From: Fen-1258 sp964595365
GTDB lineage: Bacteria > Bacteroidota > Ignavibacteria > Ignavibacteriales > Melioribacteraceae
Reading direction: 5' to 3'
Length of the DNA stretch: 7,414 bases
NCBI GenBank assembly: GCA_964595365.1
Contig: CAZQQC010000136.1
Location: forward strand, 1-7,414
The translations under genes and the position numbers were made by a program. The notes beneath the pieces are model-generated. The model saw only the letters and a program-made list of their open reading frames with translations, was not told the origin of the DNA and searched no databases. Of this stretch, positions 1 to 6,478 are shown piece after piece; positions within the stretch are counted from its first letter, which is position 1; every line of letters starts with the position of its first letter.

Positions 1-90
1 GAAAGGACTTTACAATTTTATTTCGGCGCAACACCGGCACCGCATTGAGTAACTCATTTCCAATATAGAGCGCATTAATGGGAGAATTTC

Positions 91-169
91 AGGGTAGCGA
101 GTTCAATTTATCCTTGTGAGAAGAAAATCATACGCTGCTCTAAAAAGTTCTCGTGAACTTTTCTACCCT
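91..169. promoter_or_regulatory. Possible structured RNA with alternative stems
   Basis: AGGGTAG (91-97) is the exact reverse complement of CTACCCT (163-169). Between them AAAAGTTC (143-150) pairs perfectly with GAACTTTT (155-162) around a 4-base loop, and this hairpin directly abuts the outer stem. AGTTC (100-104) can instead pair with GAACT (155-159), extending the outer stem across an internal loop and excluding the hairpin. The arrangement therefore offers two mutually exclusive folds. On the minus strand the hairpin is followed by TTTTT, so it could act as a weak terminator for transcription coming from the right. Which strand is transcribed, and whether the fold is real, cannot be seen here. 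Confidence 0.3.
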
Positions 170-176
170 CTCAAAT

Positions 177-192
177 GTTTTAGATTCTTATT
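177..192 (+). repeat. 16-bp direct repeat, copy 1
   Basis: GTTTTAGATTCTTATT here matches 664-679 exactly. The preceding bases are AAT in both copies apart from one extra G in the second. This copy is non-coding and lies just downstream of the hairpin at 143-162. There is no target-site or transposase context that would make it a mobile-element end. Confidence 0.35.
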
Positions 193-243
193 ACACTAAC
201 TATTATATTGTATCAAGTTATTATCAAACGGAAGGAGAAATAG

Positions 244-609
244 ATGGATTTCATATTTATTTTGGGCAGAATTTTATTCGGCGGTTACTTCGCTTACAGC
301 GGTGTAAATCATTTTAAAAATTTTAAGATGCTCGCTGGTTATAGCCAAATGAAAGGTGTTCCGCTACCAACAATAGCCGTACCTGCTACCGGACTTTTGC
401 TTTTGCTTGGTGGATTGAGTTTCATATTCGATTATTACACAATGTACGGAAGTATCCTTTTGATTGTATTTTTAGTACCCACAACATTCATTATGCACAA
501 TTTCTGGAAAATAGAAGACGCACAACAGAAGATGGGCGAGCAGGTTAACTTTACAAAAAATTTGGCGTTACTTGGCGCTGCTTTGATGTTCCTAAAATTT
601 TTCAGTTGA
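244..609 (+). CDS. DoxX family inner-membrane protein
   Basis: This is a small integral membrane protein of 121 residues, the usual length for the DoxX family. Four hydrophobic segments are visible at about residues 3-22, 43-62, 67-86 and 104-120. Family-like features are the N-terminal GRILFGGYFAYSGVNHF block (residues 8-24), the MKGVPLP turn (36-42), the HNFWK motif (85-89) and the NFTKNLALLGAAL block before the last helix (102-114). The start is well supported: AAGGAG lies six bases upstream of the ATG. Some DoxX-type proteins have been linked to thiosulfate/quinone oxidation or to redox complexes with superoxide dismutase, but most members have no assigned function, and nothing next to this gene points to a partner. 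The stop codon lies one base from the stop of the oppositely oriented peptidase gene, so any 3' end of its mRNA must lie inside that gene. The family call is strong; the biochemical role is unknown. Confidence 0.88.
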   Translation: MDFIFILGRILFGGYFAYSGVNHFKNFKMLAGYSQMKGVPLPTIAVPATGLLLLLGGLSFIFDYYTMYGSILLIVFLVPTTFIMHNFWKIEDAQQKMGEQVNFTKNLALLGAALMFLKFFS

Positions 610-610
610 T

Positions 611-1963
611 TTACTTTATCAAAGAATCGAGCACAGGCTCGTAAAGCCATTTATGAAACAATGGTTTTAGATTCTTATTCGAAACCGAAGACATTACTTT
701 TTCTAAATCTTGCGTTGTGACGTTGAGGTGTTTGTACCCGTTATAATATTTTTTGATGCCAAGAAAAAAAGATTCGTCACCAATAAACTGTCTTAGAGCG
801 TTCAAGAACAAAGCGCCCTTATAATAGTTTTCCACATTCAGTAATTCTTCTATCCTGGAATAGTTATTCATGACGACCGTAGTATTATTCTTACGTCCTT
901 CAAGATAAATTTCTTCGGTTCGTTTTAGTAACTGTTTGAATCTTTCTTCACCTTCGTGCGATTCGAAATAAAGCATCGAGAAGTAAGTTGCGAATCCTTC
1001 ACTAAGCCAAAGGTCAGACCAATTAGAGATAGACACATCGTCGCCAAACCATTGATGAGCAATTTCATGCGCCAGGGTTTCATCATTATTTCTTTTGCCT
1101 GTAAACGAAGGGCTACTCTCCGGTAAAAAGATTGCGCTGCTGTTTTCCATTCCACCGTACTTAGTCGATGACTCTACTAATGCCAGACCATGGTAAGGAT
1201 AGGGACCGATTATGCTTTCAAAGTATTTTATCATGCCTGGTACATTCTCAAAAGATTTTACTGCGTTAATACTGTCTTCCGGAAAAGTGTAATAATGAAC
1301 CGGAATACCTGAGCCGGTTTGGGTTTTGGCAACGGTAAAGTTAGAGACACCAATTACCATACAATATGTGGTGATTGGAACCGGCATAGAATAGGTATAT
1401 GTAACAGTTTCACCCGAAGAAACAAATTTCGTCTCTGTTCCGTTTGCAATCACTCCATAATTTTTCGGGACAGTAACATGAAACGTAACTTTAGCTTTAT
1501 CCGACGGATGATCGATAGATGGGAACCAGTAACTTGCACGATTGGGCCAGTTATCAGCAAACGCACAAAACTTTCCATATTTATTTTTGCCTATGAACAT
1601 GCCATCTTCTGGAGTACCGGTATATCTGACTGTTAAACGATGGATCGAATTTTTCATTAAGCGGTCTTGCGCTTCAACATAAAGAATTCCTTCCTTCAAA
1701 TTAAAAAATGTTTCTCTTCCATCCAGCACACAATCTATTACCTTCATCTCTTTCAAATTAAATTTAAGCGTGTCCAGATCTTTTAAAACGTCGAATGAAA
1801 TTTCCGTCGTAGCATTTATTCTATCGGTAGTATCACTAATGGCAAGATTAATTGTGTAGCTCAGTACATCAATTCGACCTTCCATTATGTTCTTGTCGTC
1901 TCTGCCTGAACCATTCACAAAAGAGAACGATGCCGCAAACAAAACTGCAAACCATTTTTTCAT
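611..1963 (-). CDS. Exported M1-family zinc metallopeptidase (short form)
   Basis: This is a gluzincin aminopeptidase-type enzyme of 450 residues, predicted to release N-terminal residues from peptides. The exopeptidase motif appears as GGMEN (270-274). The zinc site is HEIAH (299-303) with the third ligand E322 in SEGFATY. E300 is the catalytic glutamate, and Y380 in YYKG is the expected transition-state tyrosine, so the active site looks intact. Residues 1-18 (MKKW, then a hydrophobic run to VNG) look like a signal peptide, which places the enzyme in the periplasm or outside the cell. I see no lipobox cysteine. Residues about 30-210 form the N-terminal beta domain and about 210-440 the catalytic domain. 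The protein ends just after the FHKWLYEP block, so it lacks the large C-terminal domains of PepN-type enzymes. AAAGG lies six bases upstream of the ATG. A terminator of the preceding gene sits immediately upstream. The natural substrate is unknown. Confidence 0.93.
   Translation of the reverse strand: MKKWFAVLFAASFSFVNGSGRDDKNIMEGRIDVLSYTINLAISDTTDRINATTEISFDVLKDLDTLKFNLKEMKVIDCVLDGRETFFNLKEGILYVEAQDRLMKNSIHRLTVRYTGTPEDGMFIGKNKYGKFCAFADNWPNRASYWFPSIDHPSDKAKVTFHVTVPKNYGVIANGTETKFVSSGETVTYTYSMPVPITTYCMVIGVSNFTVAKTQTGSGIPVHYYTFPEDSINAVKSFENVPGMIKYFESIIGPYPYHGLALVESSTKYGGMENSSAIFLPESSPSFTGKRNNDETLAHEIAHQWFGDDVSISNWSDLWLSEGFATYFSMLYFESHEGEERFKQLLKRTEEIYLEGRKNNTTVVMNNYSRIEELLNVENYYKGALFLNALRQFIGDESFFLGIKKYYNGYKHLNVTTQDLEKVMSSVSNKNLKPLFHKWLYEPVLDSLIK
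664..679 (+). repeat. 16-bp direct repeat, copy 2
   Basis: GTTTTAGATTCTTATT here is identical to 177-192, in the same orientation, on the other side of the doxX-family gene. In this copy the sequence is coding: on the minus strand it specifies NKNLK near the C-terminus of the M1 peptidase. AT-rich DNA makes such a match less surprising than its length suggests, and it may be coincidence. Confidence 0.35.
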
Positions 1964-1996
1964 AGAATGCCTTTAATTCAATTACCGGTTTTAATT

Positions 1997-2026
1997 AAAA
2001 TAAAAGCCCCAAAGTTGGAGCTTTTA
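1997..2026 (-). terminator. Intrinsic terminator after the acyl-CoA synthetase gene
   Basis: Read on the minus strand, TAAAAGC pairs with GCTTTTA and CCA pairs with TGG across one mismatch, giving a stem of ten pairs around a 4-base loop (2001-2026). It is followed directly by TTTTAATT. The stem begins 21 bases after the stop of the acyl-CoA synthetase gene, which is the expected place for the end of that transcript. It lies 33 bases before the start codon of the M1 peptidase gene, which must therefore have its own promoter in or across this structure, or depend on readthrough. The plus-strand continuation is not T-rich, so I call it on the minus strand only. Confidence 0.8.
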
Positions 2027-2047
2027 CGATTCAAATTTTCGGCGGGC

Positions 2048-3760
2048 TTAATTACGATTGTTAGCCAGATACCTTTTGATCTTTTGGGTAGTTGTTTTCT
2101 CAAATTCTTTTTCACGAATAGTGAATTTTTTTATTTGTTTATGAGAAGGCAATTGTCTGTTTGCTTTCTCAACTTCTTCGGCAACAATTTTGCGAAGCAG
2201 CTCGTCATCAATCTTGATATTTTTTATTTCTGCAAGTTCAATGAATGTTTCTGCATCTACAACAATTTGAGCTGAAATAATTTCGCCCTGCTTCGGATCT
2301 TCTTCTCCCAATACAAGCGATTCGAGAATAAACGGACTACGGTTAAGTACGTCTTCAATCTCTTCTGGAAAAACATTTTTCCCGCTTTTCGATATGATCA
2401 CGTTTTTCTTTCTTCCATTAATGTGAAGGAACCCATCATTATCAATGTAGCCGATATCGCCTGTCTTCAGCCAACCGTTTTCCATAGCGTCTTCGGTTGC
2501 TCTTTCATTTTTGTAATAACCCAGCATAACACTCGGCGCCTTCGCCCAAATTTCGCCGCTGCCGTTTTCATCCGGATTGCTAATCTTTATTTGAACCGAT
2601 GGAAGAGGAATGCCGGCAGCGTCATCTTTGAAATTATCTATTTGATTAAGCGTTAGTATCGGAGATGTTTCTGTTAGACCGTACCCTTGTATGAAATTAA
2701 AACCGAATTCGCGAAGACCTTTTGCAACCATCGGATCCGGCGCAGCTCCGCCTGCAATAAACAACCTAATCGAACTGCCAAACTTAGCATGCAATTCATG
2801 AAATATTTTTTTCTTCACATCTTTAAGACCAACCGTGGCTAGCAAGTTGGTAATTTTAACAAGCGGAGGAACAACTTTAGATTTCATCTTATCTTCTTTG
2901 ATTCCCTTCTGAATCCGTTTGAATACTTTATCGTAGAGGAGAGGAACGGCAAGTAAAATTGTTGCTTTCACAGTCTGGAGATCATCAACAATTGTCTTAA
3001 GAGTCCTTGCGTAATGTACCGAAGCTCCTGTATATAGCGGGCAGAGCATTCCGCAAGTGCATTCGTAAGTATGATGCATCGGAAGCACCGAAAGAAATCT
3101 GTCTTTATCGTTTATTAGAACCATGCTAACCATATCGACAAGATTTGTGGAAAGGTTTTTCTGCGAAAGCATAACACCTTTTGCTCTTCCAAGCGAACCC
3201 GAAGTGAAAATAATCTCTGCAAGATCGTCGGAAATAATTTTTGGCAATTCATCAATCTCTTTCGGTTTTGTTTTTCTAATCAATGCAGCCATCTCGTAAA
3301 AAGTTTTTTCTTCGCGTGTTTCATCCATGCAGATATAGTATTTCAGCTTCTTAAGAAAATTTCTTCCCTCTGCCATAATGCTAGAGTAAGCTCCGGAAAA
3401 TATAATCGCTTCGGAATCGGATTCATGAATGATGTTCATAATTTCATTCGTAGTAAGATTCTTGTCAATCGGAACGACCACATAATTAAAACACATTGCG
3501 GTTAGAAAACTTATTGCCCACTGCACGCGGTTCTCGCCTATTACGGCAATATGTGCCCGTTCCTCTATTCCAAGCTCTTGCAAGGCTCTGCCAAATCTTA
3601 GAATGTTTTCTAGCAATTCGCGGTATGTCACTCTGTTGATCGGAGTGTCATTTAGATCTTCGAGCGCTAATTTGGTCCCGAAAATTTTTGCGGACTTAAT
3701 TATCATGTCCTGAATAGAATCAATTTTCGGAATGGGATAAAGTTTAATTTCCTTTTTCAT
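2048..3760 (-). CDS. Long-chain fatty acid--CoA ligase (AMP-forming)
   Basis: This is a cytosolic adenylate-forming enzyme of 570 residues that activates fatty acids to acyl-CoA through an acyl-AMP intermediate. Motifs in order are the ATP-binding loop FTSGSLGRAKGVMLS (185-199), PMHH (227-230), the YGLTETSP adenine/magnesium motif (360-367), the LKTGDIGY motif with the ribose-binding aspartate (431-438), the GRKKNVIISKSGKNVFPEEIE hinge and fatty-acyl signature (449-469), and the terminal KTTTQKIKR, which carries the likely catalytic lysine K560. Length and motifs fit the FadD/FAA1-like group. I start it at the ATG at 3760: the frame could reach a TTG at 3838, but that adds 26 mostly basic residues encoded by an A-rich spacer and would overlap the end of pepD. 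A purine-rich GAAGAAGAAA run is the only possible ribosome site. It follows pepD by 61 bases and is closed by the terminator at 1997-2026. Chain-length specificity is not readable. It probably feeds beta-oxidation or lipid recycling. Confidence 0.92.
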   Translation of the reverse strand: MKKEIKLYPIPKIDSIQDMIIKSAKIFGTKLALEDLNDTPINRVTYRELLENILRFGRALQELGIEERAHIAVIGENRVQWAISFLTAMCFNYVVVPIDKNLTTNEIMNIIHESDSEAIIFSGAYSSIMAEGRNFLKKLKYYICMDETREEKTFYEMAALIRKTKPKEIDELPKIISDDLAEIIFTSGSLGRAKGVMLSQKNLSTNLVDMVSMVLINDKDRFLSVLPMHHTYECTCGMLCPLYTGASVHYARTLKTIVDDLQTVKATILLAVPLLYDKVFKRIQKGIKEDKMKSKVVPPLVKITNLLATVGLKDVKKKIFHELHAKFGSSIRLFIAGGAAPDPMVAKGLREFGFNFIQGYGLTETSPILTLNQIDNFKDDAAGIPLPSVQIKISNPDENGSGEIWAKAPSVMLGYYKNERATEDAMENGWLKTGDIGYIDNDGFLHINGRKKNVIISKSGKNVFPEEIEDVLNRSPFILESLVLGEEDPKQGEIISAQIVVDAETFIELAEIKNIKIDDELLRKIVAEEVEKANRQLPSHKQIKKFTIREKEFEKTTTQKIKRYLANNRN

Positions 3761-3821
3761 TTTCTTCTTCTTTTTTGTTTGGTTATTTCTTTTCCTTTCA
3801 GTCAAGTATTGTAATAACTTC

Positions 3822-5297
3822 CTACTTCTTCTTTGCAATTTCAGAAAGAATGCCTTTCATTAAACGGTAAAATTTTTCGACGTCGTTTATATTGACCCTT
3901 TCATCTGGAGAGTGTGCACCCTCGATTGTCGGACCGAGCGAAATCATTTCGAGACCGGGATATTTGTTGCTCAGTATCCCGCATTCGAGCCCAGCGTGAA
4001 CAGCTTTAACAAAAGGCTCCTGCCCGAATAAATTTTTGAATACTTTTTTAGAGAGTTTCAATATTTGCGAATCCATGCGAGGCTGCCAGCCCGGATAACC
4101 GTCGCCCACTTTTACAACTGCATTTGATAGTTCAAATACAGCGCGGACTGTCAGTGCAATTTCCTTCTTTGCATTTTCCAACGAACTTCTTTGACTGGTC
4201 CCGATTCTTAATTCTCCCCCCTCCAAATTGATCGTTGCAAGATTTGTAGATGTCTCCACTAATCCCGGAATATCTTTACTCATTGCAACAACGCCGTGTG
4301 GCAAAGCTAAAATTGAATTAATAATTTTCTCTGCAAATCCTTTTCGGAAAGCAAGTCTTTTCTCTTCGTGCGCCTTCTCCTTTTTCTCGAACGTGATTTT
4401 TATATTTTCATCGGTGCTTTTGAATTCTAAAACTGCTTCCAAAAAAAACTCATTTATGATTTCGCGTGCATCCGAATCCAAATCGGGATTCATCATTATT
4501 ACAGCTTCCGCTTCACGAGGTATAGCATTTCTCTTCGAACCTCCCTGGATGTCTATCAGTTGATAGTTTAAATTGTTCAGCCTGGCAAGAAGAAATCCAA
4601 GAATTTTGATCGCGTTCGCCCTACCTTCGGAAATATCTATACCGGAATGCCCTCCTTTCAAGCCACTTATAAAAATTGAATATGCATGATAACCGTCTAC
4701 CGGGCTTTCTGTTTCGAGTTTGTATGTTCCTACCGTATCCATACCGCCGGCACATCCAACGTAAAATGCGCCGTCTTCTTCCGTATCAAGATTCAACAGA
4801 AATTTACCCGTGATAAATTCTTTTTGAAGATTGTTGGCACCGGTCAATCCGGTTTCTTCGTCAACGGTAAACAATAATTCGAGAGTACCATGATTAAAAT
4901 CTTCATCATGTACGACAGCTAACGCAGCTGCTACACCAATTCCATTATCGGCTCCAAGTGTAGTTCCTTCGGCAGTCATCCAATCATTTTCACGTTTTAA
5001 AGTTATCGGGTTGTTATTGAAATCATGAACGGTTCCTTTATTTTTTTCACAGACCATATCGACGTGGCACTGAAGGACAATGGTCGGTGCATTTTCAAAG
5101 CCGGCACTCGGCGGCACCATCATTACAATGTTGCCGGCATCGTCTTCTTTCGTATCCAAATTATTTTGACCTGCAAAATTTCTAAGGTACAAACGTATTC
5201 GCCCTTCGCTTTTGGATGGACGGGGAATTTGGCTGATTTCATAAAATCTTTTCCAAACAAGCTGCGGTGAAAGTCCCTCTATTGCAGATGCCGACAT
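3822..5297 (-). CDS. pepD: Aminoacyl-histidine dipeptidase (cytosolic Xaa-His dipeptidase)
   Basis: This is an M20-type di-zinc peptidase of 491 residues, close to the usual length of PepD (about 485), which hydrolyses dipeptides such as Xaa-His in the cytosol. The metal and catalytic residues are all visible: H78 and D80 in QCHVDMV, bridging D117 in LGADNGIG, the catalytic E147 and ligand E148 in DEETG, D171 in NLDTEE, and H462 in AHSPDE. Other family blocks are GCAGGMD (181-187), LKGGHSG (213-219, at the start of the lid/dimerisation domain), KRNAIPREA (255-263), YPGWQP (401-406) and HAGLECG (434-440). There is no signal peptide. GGGAG lies five bases before the ATG and only 18 bases separate this gene from the stop of the YchF-like gene, so the two are almost certainly co-transcribed and perhaps translationally coupled. 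It probably supplies free amino acids from peptides made by larger proteases. Confidence 0.96.
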   Translation of the reverse strand: MSASAIEGLSPQLVWKRFYEISQIPRPSKSEGRIRLYLRNFAGQNNLDTKEDDAGNIVMMVPPSAGFENAPTIVLQCHVDMVCEKNKGTVHDFNNNPITLKRENDWMTAEGTTLGADNGIGVAAALAVVHDEDFNHGTLELLFTVDEETGLTGANNLQKEFITGKFLLNLDTEEDGAFYVGCAGGMDTVGTYKLETESPVDGYHAYSIFISGLKGGHSGIDISEGRANAIKILGFLLARLNNLNYQLIDIQGGSKRNAIPREAEAVIMMNPDLDSDAREIINEFFLEAVLEFKSTDENIKITFEKKEKAHEEKRLAFRKGFAEKIINSILALPHGVVAMSKDIPGLVETSTNLATINLEGGELRIGTSQRSSLENAKKEIALTVRAVFELSNAVVKVGDGYPGWQPRMDSQILKLSKKVFKNLFGQEPFVKAVHAGLECGILSNKYPGLEMISLGPTIEGAHSPDERVNINDVEKFYRLMKGILSEIAKKK

Positions 5298-5315
5298 TTT
5301 ATCTCCCGGATAAAT

Positions 5316-6392
5316 TTAGTTATGACGGATATTCAGAATATCGCCGTCTTTAACAATATATTCTTTGCCTTCAAGCCGCCATACGCCGGCTTCTTTGCAT
5401 TTGCCAAACGATTCGTATTTCATAAAATCTTCATAATGTACAACTTCGGCTCTGATAAATCGATCAAAGAAATCTGTATGAATTACTCCGGCTGCCTGCT
5501 GTGCGGTATAGTTTTTCTTAATTGTCCACGCACGGCATTCGTCTTCGCCAACAGTGAAGAACGATTGAAGTCCGAGCAGTTCGTAAGACGTGCGCAAAAT
5601 TTTTGTTAAGGCAGATTCTTTGATGCCATAATCATTCATAAACGTTTGTTGATCTTCCGATTCTAGTGCGGAAAGTTCCAGTTCAATCTTTGCAAAAAAC
5701 GGAACTATAATAGCACCGTTTTTAACCAACTTCAATTTCAATTTTTCTATTTCAGTTTCAACTCCGGCTATAGAACCTTCGTTATAATTAACCGCTATAC
5801 CAAGAGATTTAAGTGTCAAAAGCTGATAGCCGGATAATAGTTTTTTTTCATTGCCATCGAGCTCTAAGGTTCTAAGCGGCATTTCTTGTTCACAGTGAGC
5901 CTGGCATTTTTCGATTAGGGGCAGTTCGCGTTTCAATTTTTCATCTTTAGATTTCTGCAAATCTTTTTTTAGTTTTTCAATACGGGATTCTAAAAATGCC
6001 AGATCGGAAAGAAGAAATTCTGTTTCCAAAAATTCTATATCGCGTAACGGATCGACCGATTTCATCGGATGGATAACCGAATCATCTGCAAAAGATCGAA
6101 TTACGTAAAACAATGCATCGTTGTTACGAACACCGTTCAAAAATGCCGATGTAATTTTAACTTTATTGTCTTCTGACATTTTGAGCCCGGGAAGATCAAA
6201 TACTTCTATTGTTGCATTTACCTGTTTCTTCGGATTGAAAATCTTTGTGAGGTTATCGAGCCTTTCATCCGGCACCTTAACAACTTCCACTGCTGTTTCT
6301 TCTTTTACAGCCGATGCCGAACTGCTTTTGGAAAGTGTGTGGAACAAAGTAGTTTTACCTGAATATTGAAGACCTACCAGGCCTATCTGCAT
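5316..6392 (-). CDS. Divergent YchF/OLA1-type P-loop GTPase with TGS domain
   Basis: This is a 358-residue protein, near the ~363 residues of YchF. The P-loop is GLQYSGKT (7-14), the G3 motif is DLPG (66-69), and NYNE (202-205) matches the NxxE that replaces NKxD in the YchF family and is associated with ATP rather than GTP preference. Residues about 120-175 are charged and helical, as in the YchF coiled-coil insertion. The C-terminal part (about 274-356) is well conserved: FFTVGEDECRAWTI, QAAGVIHTDF, FIRAEVVHYEDF and KEYIVKDGDI give a full TGS domain. What differs is the switch regions: the usual PFCTIEPN block is absent (replaced around residues 24-40 by a Ser/Glu/Val-rich stretch), and the glycine-rich GASxGEGLGN after G3 is replaced by KMSEDNKVKI. 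It may therefore be a paralogue rather than the housekeeping YchF. YchF proteins act near ribosomes and in redox stress; the role here is unknown. A weak AAGAGAG precedes the ATG. Confidence 0.88.
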   Translation of the reverse strand: MQIGLVGLQYSGKTTLFHTLSKSSSASAVKEETAVEVVKVPDERLDNLTKIFNPKKQVNATIEVFDLPGLKMSEDNKVKITSAFLNGVRNNDALFYVIRSFADDSVIHPMKSVDPLRDIEFLETEFLLSDLAFLESRIEKLKKDLQKSKDEKLKRELPLIEKCQAHCEQEMPLRTLELDGNEKKLLSGYQLLTLKSLGIAVNYNEGSIAGVETEIEKLKLKLVKNGAIIVPFFAKIELELSALESEDQQTFMNDYGIKESALTKILRTSYELLGLQSFFTVGEDECRAWTIKKNYTAQQAAGVIHTDFFDRFIRAEVVHYEDFMKYESFGKCKEAGVWRLEGKEYIVKDGDILNIRHN

Positions 6393-6478
6393 AAGCTCTC
6401 TTGAAAATTAGAGTAATCAATTTGTTGTCAAAATATATATAAAATCCGGAGTAAAAAATTTACGAATTGATTGATTGT

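Larger units (their letters stand above)
1..243. other. Left intergenic region, no convincing gene
   Basis: All three plus-strand frames are stopped within the first 70 bases. On the minus strand one frame stays open from about 88 to the left edge, but it has no ATG. I therefore see no supported gene here. The region holds a small palindrome (TGAGT-A-ACTCA, 46-56), a perfect 8-bp hairpin (143-162), a 7-bp inverted repeat (91-97 with 163-169), and the Shine-Dalgarno sequence of the next gene (AAGGAG, 232-237). It could be the tail or leader of something off the left edge, or a dispersed intergenic repeat. The sequence alone does not decide. Confidence 0.6.

Noticed and set aside
46..56. TGAGT-A-ACTCA palindrome as an operator
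   Set aside because: It is a single short palindrome about 190 bases before the nearest gene, with no recognised regulator or second copy.
31..57. Short cysteine-containing minus-strand peptide starting with MSYSMRCRCC
   Set aside because: It has only about 15 codons before a stop and no ribosome site. A frame this short occurs by chance.
1..88. Minus-strand frame open from 88 to the left edge
   Set aside because: It is only 29 codons, has no ATG (the first GTG is at about 40) and no ribosome site. It could be the start of an off-window gene but cannot be supported.
130..192. Upstream region as a decayed duplicate of the 3' end of the M1 gene, suggested by the shared 16-mer
   Set aside because: Beyond the 16 bases only scattered matches (such as ACGAG) remain, and the translated frame hits a stop at once. 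Homology is not supported.
628..641. CGAGC-ACAG-GCTCG hairpin as terminator of the doxX-family gene
   Set aside because: The 5-bp stem is perfect but it is followed by TAAAGCC, not a T-run, and it lies in the M1 coding sequence.
3761..3838. Possible 26-residue N-terminal extension of the acyl-CoA synthetase from a TTG at 3838
   Set aside because: The extension is lysine/arginine-rich translation of an A-rich spacer, begins with TTG, overlaps the end of pepD and has no place in the family fold. The ATG at 3760 gives a normal start.
6405..6431. Sigma-70-like promoter for the YchF-like gene: TTGACA (6431-6426) and TAATTT (6410-6405) on the minus strand
   Set aside because: The -35 is perfect but the -10 matches only three of six bases and the spacer is 15. 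In this AT-rich gap that is weak evidence.
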